NCBI GenBank assembly: GCA_009731375.1
Contig: BJOX01000006.1
Span: 1,223,682 to 1,251,590, forward strand
Direction of reading: 5' to 3'
Length of the DNA stretch: 27,909 nt
Source: Paulinella micropora
Taxonomy: Eukaryota > Cercozoa > Imbricatea > Euglyphida
Both the position numbers and the translations under genes were made by a program. The notes beneath the pieces were generated by a model, which did not search any database, had not been told where the DNA came from, and saw only the letters and a list, made by a program, of their open reading frames with translations. This document shows, piece after piece, positions 16,564 to 26,007 of this stretch; position 1 is the first letter of the stretch; each line of letters begins with the position of its first letter.

Positions 16564-17025
16564 TCATCCTCGCATAATTTGCGAGAATTTTTGGTGTTTT
16601 TCAATTTTTGCTTTTACTACAACGATTGCTCGTGCTAAGCATAAGTTATCGCTGTTTGTAATACAGATTACTCCTTTCTTTCTGTAAATATCTAATTTGT
16701 TCAAAACCTGTAGCCTTGTCCCGCCCGTCGGCATTTTAACAGATTTCAATACAAATTTTAATTTATCAAAGCTTATTCCGTTCTCATCCATGTAAAGACT
16801 TTCGTTGCTTTGAAATATTGCTGACAATCTTTCTAAAACTTTTTCAACAGAGATTTGATTAACTTTGTGTAAGCATGTTGATACTTTTCCATAGTAATCA
16901 ACAAACTCAATACCTAGGCTAACCTTATCTTCGGGTGCTTGTCGTTTTACAAAGTCGTTCAACACAATCTCAATAAATCTTATCACATCGCGCATAGTGA
17001 ATGATCGGAAGTTGCCATTAATCAT
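16564..17025 (-). CDS. polB: N-terminal domain of the DNA polymerase, separated by an in-frame TGA
   Basis: A frame of 153 residues in the same frame as polB; its TGA stop (16564-16566) is followed by K-I-Q-Q-E and the polB Met at 16548. The sequence YRKKGVICITNSDNLCLARA is, as I recall, the conserved region upstream of the exonuclease in Maverick/PLV polymerases, and in these it leads directly to an EMAxxLHxEA region, which here lies after the TGA. The residue expected at the TGA is probably Arg, so a CGA to TGA transition would explain it. The first residues, MINGNFRSFTMRDVIRFI, also look like the interior of that N-terminal region rather than a real start. It is read here as part of one polymerase gene. 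Confidence 0.75.
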   Translation of the reverse strand: MINGNFRSFTMRDVIRFIEIVLNDFVKRQAPEDKVSLGIEFVDYYGKVSTCLHKVNQISVEKVLERLSAIFQSNESLYMDENGISFDKLKFVLKSVKMPTGGTRLQVLNKLDIYRKKGVICITNSDNLCLARAIVVVKAKIEKHQKFSQIMRG

Positions 17026-17034
17026 TACCGCATA

Positions 17035-17376
17035 TCAGCTTTCATTTATTCCTAGTTCGTGTTCCTTGCTGTCGTCCCTTATGATATCATAATTACCATA
17101 CCGCAACAAGTCTCTGTAATTTTCTTTCATCTCTTTTTTCTTTTCAATCGTAGGTAAAGGTGGTGCTATTGGTATAGCATGGTGCTCAAAATACACCGCA
17201 CCTCTTACTTGGTTCAAGTAGTTTTGGGCTGTCGGTGTATCAATTTTATACCCCCTTACCTTCGGTTTGATATATAGCACATCCCGACCCCTGACAGACT
17301 TGATTTCGTAATTTATCTTATATTCCCTTAATCTATCCAACCTGTAGACCTTGCCGTTATACGTGTGTGTCTCCAT
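17035..17376 (-). CDS. Probable extreme N-terminus of the DNA polymerase, or a separate small protein
   Basis: A frame of 113 residues starting at ATG 17376 (METHTYNGKVYRLDRLREY) and ending with TGA at 17035-17037. Only Y-A-V separates this TGA from the Met of the next frame, and both are in the same phase. Reading through gives GINES-x-YAVMINGNFRSF, which looks continuous. The N-terminal part is basic beta sequence (RGRDVLYIKPKVRG), followed by a Pro-rich linker (IPIAPPLPTIE) and a charged helix. Either this is the first exon-like part of polB broken by a second TGA, or an upstream overlapping gene. I favour the first reading, which gives a polymerase of about 1,340 residues. Confidence 0.6.
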   Translation of the reverse strand: METHTYNGKVYRLDRLREYKINYEIKSVRGRDVLYIKPKVRGYKIDTPTAQNYLNQVRGAVYFEHHAIPIAPPLPTIEKKKEMKENYRDLLRYGNYDIIRDDSKEHELGINES

Positions 17377-17541
17377 GTTTGATAATAGTATATCAAGGAA
17401 AATATAATTTTATAAAATTAAAATATTTGTCTGCCTCAATCGGTCGTCCCCTCGTGGCCTCGTGTGTGCCCCTATATATAAGGACCCTCCTTGTCTTTAA
17501 ATGGAAATTCAGTGGTTTCCGCAGAGAAACCTTTTTGATTA
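17377..17541. promoter_or_regulatory. Spacer with TATA element and first copy of a palindromic repeat
   Basis: The CCTATATATAAGG element (about 17471-17483) sits in an unusually GC-rich context (GGTCGTCCCCTCGTGGCC). It could serve the minus-strand polymerase gene about 100 bases away, since TATATA is symmetric. At 17514-17531 is the imperfect palindrome GGTTTCCGCAGAGAAACC, which recurs in changed form at 18171-18188 on the far side of the next gene. A plus-strand frame starting at 17501 is antisense to the zinc-finger gene and is not believed. Confidence 0.45.
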
Positions 17542-18044
17542 TCAATACTTACCATACCCGCAACCGCAGTGGCAGTTATGTTCCATGTATCCACACATAT
17601 TACATCTATCATCGTCATCTTTCTTTATTCTATCCATATACTCTTTGCTTGGCATTGGAGGAACTGGATGTTTTTCTTTTTCTGCTGAAATATGTTTCTG
17701 AGACTTCATATGTCGCGTTTTGTTTCCATTATGTATTTCAGCACCACATCCACACTTAAAATCTTTATGCTTCCAAATTTTTTCTTTTCTTTTTTGATTA
17801 TTCTTGTTTCTTTATCATAACTAATTTTCAATTCCTCGTATTTAGGTATTATATTTTCCTCGTGATATTTCTTTGCTTCTTCCAATGCTTGCTCTTTTGA
17901 TTTTTTCTTTCCGATACAGAAACTCTTACACATAACCTTTCCTCCTTCTCTCCATTGAACTTTTACCATCTGCCTCTTTTCGTTATTCTTTACCATAACA
18001 CAACCTCTAGGCATTCTAAATCTATGAGTGTCTTCGTTTGTCAT
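17542..18044 (-). CDS. DNA-binding-type protein with C-terminal zinc fingers, one frameshift
   Basis: From ATG 18044 the first about 85 residues hold a basic strand-strand-strand-helix unit: RGCVMVKNNEKRQMVKVQWR, CKSFCIGKKKSKEQALEEAK, KYHEE. It resembles AP2/integrase-arm DNA-binding domains. The frame as written continues into unrelated sequence to TGA at 17706-17708. Adding one T to the T6 run at 17778-17783 (plus strand) instead joins it to another frame with FKCGCGAEIHNGNKTRHMKS followed by QKH, a CxC...HxxxxxH finger of a kind common in algal viruses. That frame then runs on to RCNMCGY, HNCHCGCGYGKY and TGA at 17542-17544. The full length would be about 167 residues. A regulator of transcription or replication is likely. 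It is the outermost viral gene before the host junction. Confidence 0.75.
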
Positions 18045-18465
18045 CCTATATGTGTCTTTATTTTATTTCTTTAAATAATAATTATTTAAAGGTAGCTGTT
18101 TTTCTTTCTTTTGTATGTCTATATTAGTTATGAATAGGTAGAGGAAATAATGGATAAAGGCTCTTAGTGTGGTTTCTGCAGAGAAACTGCACTGAAGATC
18201 TGTCCTGAAGTGCGACCCTATACTACTCAAGAGGACACATTGTAGACCTTAAGTTGAATTAATGGTAAAAAGCGGCACCGGCTTTGCTCTGTCCTGAACA
18301 TCAGAATTTCCTATTTCTTCACTTTCTTTCGTTGGCGCCTGGCCATGGAAAATTTTTATTCATGGCGGCTTGATTGCATCTGAAGTTTGTTTGTTTGTGT
18401 GCCTGCATGGATGCTTTGAATTAAAAAAAAAAAGCAGAAGGGGCGCAAATGTTGTCTGTGTGCAG
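18045..18465. other. Virus-host junction region without recognisable genes
   Basis: About 420 bases. The first part is AT-rich like the virus (AATAATAATTATTTAAAGG). At 18171-18188 lies the second palindrome GGTTTCTGCAGAGAAACT, followed by GCACTGAAGATC...AAGTGC, a short inverted repeat. Beyond about 18,180 the composition turns balanced and T-rich, like the introns downstream. It ends in an intron-like tract with an acceptor (TGTGTGCAG at 18457-18465). The element edge probably lies between 18,060 and 18,200, but without the left end no terminal inverted repeat or target duplication can be checked. Confidence 0.5.
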
Positions 18466-18570
18466 GCGCGGCAGAAGCCCGCCAGGGAACTGCACGACGC
18501 GGCTGAGGGCGATCTCGACCGCGTCAAAGAGCTGCTAGCGCAATCCATCGAGCTCGAAGCGCGAACCAGA
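18466..18570 (+). CDS. Host exon: ankyrin-repeat-like segment
   Basis: A GC-rich 105-base exon between acceptor TGTGTGCAG and donor GTGAGT. It encodes exactly 35 codons in phase 0. ARELHDAAEGDLDRVKELLA followed by QSIELEARTR matches the start of an ankyrin repeat (LHxAAxxGDLxxVKxLLxxG...). One repeat only is visible. The upstream exon is not recognisable between the virus and this point. Phase fits a direct splice to the exon at 21797, but intermediate exons or a separate gene cannot be excluded. Confidence 0.7.
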
Positions 18571-18587
18571 GTGAGTGCTGCGTGTGG

Positions 18588-19260
<673 letters not shown>

Positions 19261-19303
19261 AAAAAACGGAAATATATATAATAATATAATATAATATAAT
19301 ATA

Positions 19304-19331
19304 TATATACTACTACTACTACTACTACTAT

Positions 19332-19385
<54 letters not shown>

Positions 19386-19390
19386 CACTA

Positions 19391-19436
<46 letters not shown>

Positions 19437-19448
19437 CACTACTACTAG

Positions 19449-19509
<61 letters not shown>

Positions 19510-19520
19510 GCTACTACTAC
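19304..19520. repeat. (ACT)n microsatellite
   Basis: ACT trinucleotides with occasional ATT, ACC or GCT interruptions, directly before copy 2 of the long direct repeat, just as another ACT array precedes copy 1. Confidence 0.95.
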
Positions 19521-19524
19521 GACT

Positions 19525-19895
19525 AGGCCTAGGCCTTCGATTTAATGAAGTTAAGAAATTTAACCTCTGGTCATCCATACAAATCGTTAGCTGAAGAGCT
19601 ATTGATTTAACTAGATGGTGACCTACTTCTCAAATTATTATGAATAACGAAAAATTAAATTTTTAAAATGTTAAAATATTAAAATAAAATAGATTGAAAA
19701 TATTAAAATGAAATAAAAATAAAATAAAAAATAAAAAAAATGAAAATAAAACAAAGTAAAATAAAATGACAAAAAGATTATATACATACATATATATATA
19801 TACACATATATATTTATGAAGTTAATAAAAATATTAGATTAATCTGTTGTGAAATTAAAGTAAAGTTCTAGCTTCGTGGAAAAAAAAAAAAAAAA
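19525..19895. repeat. Long direct repeat, copy 2
   Basis: Starts with the same AGGCCTAGGCCTTCG and about 130 similar bases (ACTAGATGGTGACCTAC). It has a different AT-rich filler, then ATTAGATTAATCT and AAAGTAAAGTTCTAG with a poly-A run, matching copy 1 block by block. Small indels and substitutions show that the duplication is not very recent. Confidence 0.8.
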
Positions 19896-19979
19896 AAAGG
19901 TGGAAGTAAATATATATAGATATTTTTTGTATATATATATGATATATAGAATATATATGTATATATATACGTTGAAGTA

Positions 19980-20470
19980 TAATCCCATCAATTGTATATG
20001 TAACGGTGGCTCTCACAAAAGCTGGAAGACACGTTGTGACTCCCCAAGGGGGTTTGGCTAACCACACTCCGGCGGATGTAATTAACGCTTAACTTGTCCC
20101 ACACTCAGGTATCATCTGATGATGAAGTGTCCAACGCCCTCTTTAGGCCCGTAGGCAGTGCCAGGATTGCTGCAGGTGTAAGAGATACGCCTTGAGTTCA
20201 TTTTTGAATTCAGCCTTGTATGAGACGAGATGTCTCTCAGACGTTCTGGCAGCTTATCCCAGTGTGCTTGTGCGGCTCTGCTGTACTGACCAGTCTTTGA
20301 GTCCTTGTACATGTGTTTCTTTGATGATCGCCTAGTGTTGTAGTTATGAACAGCTGTAATTGGTCGGATATTGTAGTGGAGGGGTAGGAAAGCCTTGAAG
20401 GCTGGGTAAATAAGGGAGTGCGCATCCATGCATACGCTATATTTATACATGTTAAGTATGTTGAGTAGGC
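19980..20470 (-). mobile_element. LINE (non-LTR retrotransposon) 3' fragment
   Basis: The minus-strand frame 20450-20112 encodes the C-terminal tail typical of LINE reverse-transcriptase proteins: HSLIYPAFKAFLPLHY, HNYNTRRSSKKHMYK, GQYSRAAQAHWDKLPERLRD, SHTRLNSKMNSR. The pattern NTR...G..A...W..LP..[IL]R...S...[FL]K is common in RTE/CR1/Jockey-like elements. After the stop a 3' untranslated stretch continues to about 19980, where it meets a TA-rich repeat. Upstream the open frame ends in an ACT microsatellite at about 20471. It is therefore a 5'-truncated, dead copy, inside a host intron and antisense to the host exons. Confidence 0.75.
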
Positions 20471-20472
20471 TG

Positions 20473-20503
<31 letters not shown>

Positions 20504-20555
20504 TACTACCACTGCTACTGCTACTACTGCTACTACTATTACTACTACTACTACG

Positions 20556-20634
<79 letters not shown>

Positions 20635-20692
20635 TACTACCACTCCTACTCCTCCTCCTCCTCTCCTCCTCCTACTACTCATACTCCTACTC

Positions 20693-20755
<63 letters not shown>

Positions 20756-20800
20756 TTACTACTACTGCTACTACTTACTACTACTTACTACCACTACTAA
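20471..20800. repeat. (CTA)n microsatellite with CTC/CCT interruptions
   Basis: Mostly CTA/ACT units with some CTC and CTG, no exon signals. Confidence 0.95.
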
Positions 20801-20814
20801 TATACTTCTCAATC

Positions 20815-21238
20815 TTTTTCATTCTTCTTCCACCTTTTCCTCGCCTTTCTTCTTCTTCTTCTTCTTCTTCTTCTTCTGCTTCTTCTTCTTCTTCTTCTTC
20901 TTCTTCTTCTTCTTCTTCTTCTTCTTCTTCTTCTTCTTCTTCTTCTTCTTCTTCTTCTTCTCCTCCTCCTCCTCCTCCCCTCGTTCTTCTCCCTCTCCAT
21001 CTCCCTCTCCATCTCCCTCTCCCTCTCCTTCCTCCTCTTCTTCTTCTTCTTCTTCTTCTTCTTCTTCTTCTTCTTCTTCTTCTTCTTCTTCTTCTTCTTC
21101 TTCTTCTTCTTCTTCTCTTCTTCTTCTTAATCTTCTTCTTCTTCTTCTTCTTCTTCTTTTTTTCTTCTTCTTCTTTTTTTTTTTTTCTTCTTCTCTTTTC
21201 TTCTTCCTTTGTTCTTTCTTCTTCTTTCTTCTTCTTCG

Positions 21239-21270
<32 letters not shown>

Positions 21271-21430
21271 TTCTTCTTCTTCTTCTTCTTCTTCTTCTTC
21301 TTCTTCTTCTTCTCCTTCTCCTTCTTCTTCTCCTTCTCCTTCTTCTTTTTCTTCTACTACTACTACTACTACTACTACTTCGTCTTCTTCTTTGTCTTCT
21401 TCTTTTTTGTTCTTTCTTTCTTCTTTCTTC
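20815..21430. repeat. Long polypyrimidine (TTC)n tract
   Basis: About 600 bases that are almost purely C and T on the plus strand, mostly TTC with TCC, T-run and CTACTA blocks. Frames rich in Ser, Phe, Arg or Glu here are repeat translations. Such tracts can form triplex DNA. Confidence 0.95.
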
Positions 21431-21790
21431 TGTACGCATGTATGCACAAGCGCGCGTACGCGCATTATGTATGCATGCATGGATGTGTATGTATGTACGC
21501 ATGTATGCATGAATGTATGTGGCATATGAAGTATGAACCTATGTATTTACGCATGCATGCATGCTTGTATGTATTTACGCATGCATGCATGCGTGTATGT
21601 ATCAAGTATTTATTGCAGTAATGCGTGGTATATATGCTAGGCGCGCGCGCGCGCGAGAGAGAGAGACAGAGAGAGAGATTCATACATACATACATACATA
21701 CATACAGATATACATAAATACATACATACACACACACACATACATACATACATACATGCATACATACATACCTGCGTACATACATGCCTA
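21431..21790. repeat. Tetranucleotide repeats (ATGT/ATGC, ACAT) with a (CG)n(GA)n core
   Basis: ATGTATGC-type units change to ACATACAT after a purine-pyrimidine alternating GCGCGCGCGC and GAGAGAGA segment at about 21641-21678. The repeat therefore reverses strand around that core, making a long imperfect inverted repeat. Confidence 0.9.
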
Positions 21791-21796
21791 GGTAAG

Positions 21797-21910
21797 AGTG
21801 CAATGTCAATTCCTTCTGGAAGCCTCCGTTCTACTCTACTCAAGTCCGATGTAGTTCCCCCGTCCGATGCTGTAGTCCAAATGTCCAGTTCCAAAGATGG
21901 CAACGCGGAG
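21797..21910 (+). CDS. Host exon (Ser-rich segment)
   Basis: Encodes SAMSIPSGSLRSTLLKSDVV, PPSDAVVQMSSSKDGNAE, ending before donor GTATGT. The acceptor is probably the AG at 21795-21796 (phase 0, matching the ankyrin exon) or the AG at 21790-21791. A low-complexity, probably unstructured region. Confidence 0.6.
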
Positions 21911-22011
21911 GTATGTAGTTTACATATGTCTGTACGTCTGCCTGTCTTTACGCATGTATGTGCGTGTAGGTAGCTTGGTATGTAGGTAAGTCATGTATGT
22001 GTGTAATCTAG

Positions 22012-22090
22012 GCCCAAGGCGAGGATGCTCAGCTGTTTCGTTCGAATTCGAACGTCCTCATAAAGGCCCCTTCGGGAAAGTTTGTAAAAG
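22012..22090 (+). CDS. Host exon
   Basis: 79 bases between TAATCTAG and donor GTATGT. It encodes AQGEDAQLFRSNSNVLIKAP then SGKFVK and ends in phase 1, which fits the next exon. No domain recognised. Confidence 0.65.
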
Positions 22091-22149
22091 GTATGTTTTT
22101 TTATGTTGTGGTCTGCTACAATATTGCCTTCATCGAGCTTGTTTGATCA

Positions 22150-22151
22150 TC

Positions 22152-22199
<48 letters not shown>

Positions 22200-22211
22200 G
22201 CTATCTATCTA

Positions 22212-22265
<54 letters not shown>

Positions 22266-22276
22266 CATCTATCTGT
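22150..22276. repeat. (TATC)n microsatellite
   Basis: ATCT/TATC tetranucleotides with a few CTGT units. It ends in the acceptor of the next exon (CTATCTGTAG), so the microsatellite itself supplies the pyrimidine tract. Confidence 0.95.
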
Positions 22277-22278
22277 AG

Positions 22279-22350
22279 ACGAAAATGCAGAGTTGTCCGA
22301 CGAGAAAGATGTCAAGATGTTCATTGCTGATCCCACTCCCTTGGAAGCTG
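22279..22350 (+). CDS. Host exon (acidic segment)
   Basis: 72 bases encoding (D)ENAELSDEKDVKMFIADPTP followed by LEA. It begins after CTGTAG and ends in phase 1. The donor GTTCTT is unusual, but the phase matches the next exon exactly (LEAG joined to INPATN). Confidence 0.55.
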
Positions 22351-22449
22351 GTTCTTTTGTACTCCTACTGCTACAGAAGTTAAACCATAAACATACTGCT
22401 GCTTGTATATTTTTCAATGTCATACTTCATAAGTTACATTTCCATACTA

Positions 22450-22450
22450 A

Positions 22451-22508
<58 letters not shown>

Positions 22509-22523
22509 TACTACCACTACTAG

Positions 22524-22593
<70 letters not shown>

Positions 22594-22635
22594 CCACTTC
22601 TTCTTCTTCTACTGCTACTGCTACTACTACTACTA

Positions 22636-22696
<61 letters not shown>

Positions 22697-22766
22697 GCTA
22701 CTGCTACTACTACTACTACTACTACTATACTACTACTACTGCTACTGCTACTACTTACTACTACTG

Positions 22767-22849
<83 letters not shown>

Positions 22850-22872
22850 ACTACTACTACCATGACTACTAC
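22450..22872. repeat. (ACT)n microsatellite with GCT blocks
   Basis: Over 400 bases of ACT units with TTC and GCT sub-blocks; intronic. Confidence 0.95.
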
Positions 22873-22880
22873 TTTAATAG

Positions 22881-22928
22881 GGATAAACCCCGCCACGAAC
22901 GAAGGATTGCGGGATATCGTAGTTGCGG
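22881..22928 (+). CDS. Host micro-exon
   Basis: 48 bases between ACTTTAATAG and donor GTATGT. It encodes INPATNEGLRDIVVA in a phase that joins both neighbours without a stop. Confidence 0.55.
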
Positions 22929-22929
22929 G

Positions 22930-23297
22930 TATGTATGTTTGATGTTATGCTATGTTATGCCATGTTGTGCTTTGCTATCTTATGCCATGTTATGCTTTGC
23001 TAGCCATGCAATGCTACGCCATTCTACGCTACATTAAGTATCTTCATGATTTTATGTTTACTATGTTTCTGTTTCTGTTTATCTTTATGTTTCTGTTTGT
23101 TTATCTTTATGTTTCTGTTTCTGTTTCTGTTTCTGTTTATTATGTTATGTTTATGATTGTGTTTATATTTATGTTTATATTTATGTTTATATCTATGTTT
23201 ATATTTACATTTATATTTGCATTTATATTTATATTTGTGTACATACATACATACATACATATATATATACACATATATATATATTATATATATATAT

Positions 23298-23372
<75 letters not shown>

Positions 23373-23490
23373 GTTATTTATTCATTTATTTATTTATTTA
23401 TTATATTTACGTTTAGATTTTATGTTCCTGTTGACATAGGCAGGCAGGCAGGCAAACACGTATATCATATAAATCACATGCGTTGTGTTG
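22930..23490. repeat. Mixed pentamer/hexamer repeats and (TTTA)n microsatellite
   Basis: TATGC/TGTTATGC units, TTTCTG and TTTATATTTATG units, then (ACAT)n, (TA)n and about 110 bases of (TTTA)n. Intronic, no coding signal. Confidence 0.9.
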
Positions 23491-23493
23491 CAG

Positions 23494-23555
23494 ATTTTTC
23501 CTCCTCTGCGCCCGAGACTGAAATGGTCGCTGCCCCGAATGCTCCAGCCGCTCAG
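23494..23555 (+). CDS. Host exon
   Basis: 62 bases after GTTGTGTTGCAG and before donor GTGTAC. It encodes (D)FSSSAPETEMVAAPNAPAAQ and ends in phase 0. Ala/Pro-rich linker. Confidence 0.6.
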
Positions 23556-23894
23556 GTGTACTGTACTGTTTTGTAGTGTAGTGTAGTGTAGTGTAGTGTA
23601 GTGTAGTGTATTGTACTGTATTGTATTTGTATTTGTATTGTATTGTATTGTACTGTACTGCACTGAACTGTACTGTACTTTTACTGCACTGCACTGTACT
23701 GCACTGTACTGTACTGTACTGGTACTGTACTGTACTGGTACTGTACTGTACTGTACTGCACTGCACTGTGACTGTGCTGTGCTGTGCTGTGCTGTGCTGT
23801 GCTGTACTGTGCTGTACTGTACTGTACTGCACTGCACTGCACTGCGCTGCGCTGTGCTGTGCTGTGCTGTGGTTTTTATTGTATTGTACTGCAG
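23556..23894. repeat. (TGTAC)n / (TGTGC)n pentamer repeat intron
   Basis: Units of TGTAG, TGTAC, TGCAC and TGTGC, sharing a 5-base rhythm and drifting from one variant to the next. It fills the whole intron between two exons. Confidence 0.9.
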
Positions 23895-23954
23895 GCTATG
23901 GTGGACGAGGACGACTCGAAGTTCTTAGCTCAGAAAGAAAAAATTCAAGACAAG
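23895..23954 (+). CDS. Host exon
   Basis: 60 bases between TACTGCAG and donor GTATAT, phase 0 to phase 0. It encodes AMVDEDDSKFLAQKEKIQDK, an acidic helix. Confidence 0.65.
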
Positions 23955-23967
23955 GTATATACCATGA

Positions 23968-23985
23968 CCTCACTACTACTACTAT

Positions 23986-24026
<41 letters not shown>

Positions 24027-24128
24027 TTTAATGTATACTTTTATTTTTTCTAATATTTTGTATTTTTGTTTTTATTTTTGTAGTTTTATTTTTATCTTTC
24101 ATATCATACATTCTATTGTAAAGAAATA

Positions 24129-24211
<83 letters not shown>

Positions 24212-24240
24212 CACTACTAATACTACTACTACCACTACTA
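23968..24240. repeat. (ACT)n arrays around a T-rich spacer
   Basis: Two ACT arrays, about 23970-24025 and 24128-24240, separated by TTTTATTTTT-type sequence. Intronic. Confidence 0.95.
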
Positions 24241-24247
24241 TCTTTAG

Positions 24248-24992
24248 CTTGACGCGATTCGAGATGGTTTGGAAATCGTCGAGATGGCCCCGCTTATCTC
24301 GGGAACTGCTAATTACACCCGCACCAAAAAGATCACCTCACAGGTCTTCGGTTTCATCTGCGAGTGTTCTTGCGAAATCGTCAACGAAGTCCGTCTAACT
24401 CTGTTCCTGGTGCTTTTACTGGGCCTCGTCATCATGGCCATCTTCTTAATCGCGGACTTGAAGTTGCACAAGGTGGATTTTGAAGATGTGAAACTGCATT
24501 CGAGGTACGTGGGCGTCGTGGTCGCGGGTGTGTTCACTTTTGGGGCCTGCCTCCTAACTTTCATACAAGTCCGACGGCATTACCAGAACTGGGTACACCC
24601 ACCTTCACAACGCAACACTGTGAGAATCCTCTACATGGTCCCGATCTACTCATTGTCTGCGTTTTTCTCCCTCATGTTCATCGAATTTAGCTTGTATATC
24701 GATTTCATCCGCGGTATCTACGAAGCGTTTGTTCTCTATACGTTTCTTATCCTCTTGACCAAGTACCTGGGAGGCCACCGAGGAGTTGTGGAAACAATTA
24801 GGCACAAAAACGCGTTGCACTGGCCCAAACCTTTCTGCTGTTTTCCGCCTTGTGTTCCAAACAGTAACTTTGTGTGGCACATGAAATTCGGGACGTTGCA
24901 ATACGCAATCGTCCAACCAATATGTTCTCTCATCGCCCTCATTTTGGACTTCAACGATATGTACGGCGATGGAAAATTTAAAGCAAACAAAG
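24248..24992 (+). CDS. Host exon: TMEM184 / OSTalpha-type (DUF300) membrane protein, main part
   Basis: A 745-base exon between acceptor ATCTTTAG and donor GTGCTA. It encodes several transmembrane segments: LTLFLVLLLGLVIMAIFLIA, VGVVVAGVFTFGACLLTFI, then IYSLSAFFSLMFIEFSLYID and YEAFVLYTFLILLTKYLGG. The DUF300 family signature follows: VRILYMVPIYS, GHRGVVETIRHK, HWPKPFCCFPPC, FGTLQYAIVQPICSLIALIL and YGDGKFKANK. This family of seven-pass proteins includes OSTalpha solute transporters and plant LAZ1; the substrate here is unknown. The exon ends in phase 1 and joins the exon at 25906. It is clearly host, intact, and the best-supported host gene segment in the window. Confidence 0.88.
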
Positions 24993-24993
24993 G

Positions 24994-25029
24994 TGCTACT
25001 ACTCACTACTACTACTACTACTACTACTG

Positions 25030-25085
<56 letters not shown>

Positions 25086-25089
25086 GCTT

Positions 25090-25166
<77 letters not shown>

Positions 25167-25195
25167 ACTCTACTACTACTAATCTACTACTAACT

Positions 25196-25258
<63 letters not shown>

Positions 25259-25260
25259 AT

Positions 25261-25303
<43 letters not shown>

Positions 25304-25308
25304 TACTT

Positions 25309-25367
<59 letters not shown>

Positions 25368-25399
25368 GCTACTCTACTACTACTAATCTACTACTAACT

Positions 25400-25472
<73 letters not shown>

Positions 25473-25516
25473 CTCTACTACTACTACCTCTACTACTACT
25501 ACCTCTACTACTACTA

Positions 25517-25554
<38 letters not shown>

Positions 25555-25572
25555 ACTCTACTACTACTACTT

Positions 25573-25638
<66 letters not shown>

Positions 25639-25660
25639 TACTACTGCTACTCTACTAACT

Positions 25661-25744
<84 letters not shown>

Positions 25745-25761
25745 CTACTCTACTGCTAACT

Positions 25762-25805
<44 letters not shown>

Positions 25806-25806
25806 G
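24994..25806. repeat. Very long (ACT)n microsatellite intron
   Basis: About 800 bases of ACT/CTA units with repeated blocks of GCT (at about 25151-25166, 25532-25553 and 25715-25740) and CTCTACTACTACTAATCTA. Block similarity suggests internal tandem duplications of units about 190 bases long. Confidence 0.95.
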
Positions 25807-25905
25807 AGTCGGACTTGTAATGTTACCGCATTTTCCGCTGAAATTTCGGCCCCATTTGCCTAGAACAATACACAGAACATGACATTTCCATCTGATATCT
25901 GACAG

Positions 25906-25997
25906 GTTACGCGTATATTTCAATGATTATCAACTACTCCCAGTGTCACGCTTTGTACTGTCTCGCATGGATATACCTGGTATTGAAGAACGAACTG
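25906..25997 (+). CDS. Host exon: TMEM184-like, continued
   Basis: Acceptor TCTGACAG, then (G)YAYISMIINYSQCHALYCLA, WIYLVLKNEL. It continues the DUF300 domain (a transmembrane helix and the K[ND]EL that precedes APF[NK]P). The end is set by phase with the next exon; the donor GTCAGC is weak. Confidence 0.75.
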
Positions 25998-26007
25998 GTC
26001 AGCCTAG

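Noticed and set aside
17501-17701. Plus-strand frame downstream of a TATA element
   Set aside because: Antisense to the zinc-finger end of the minus-strand gene, whose CxxC pattern is the stronger coding signal.
18181-18300. Small nuclear or nucleolar RNA near the junction
   Set aside because: Short inverted repeats are present, but no recognisable box or core sequence of U1-U6, U3 or C/D guides.
20819-21502. Arg/Lys/Glu-rich minus-strand frames
   Set aside because: Pure GAA/AGA repeat translation from the polypyrimidine tract.
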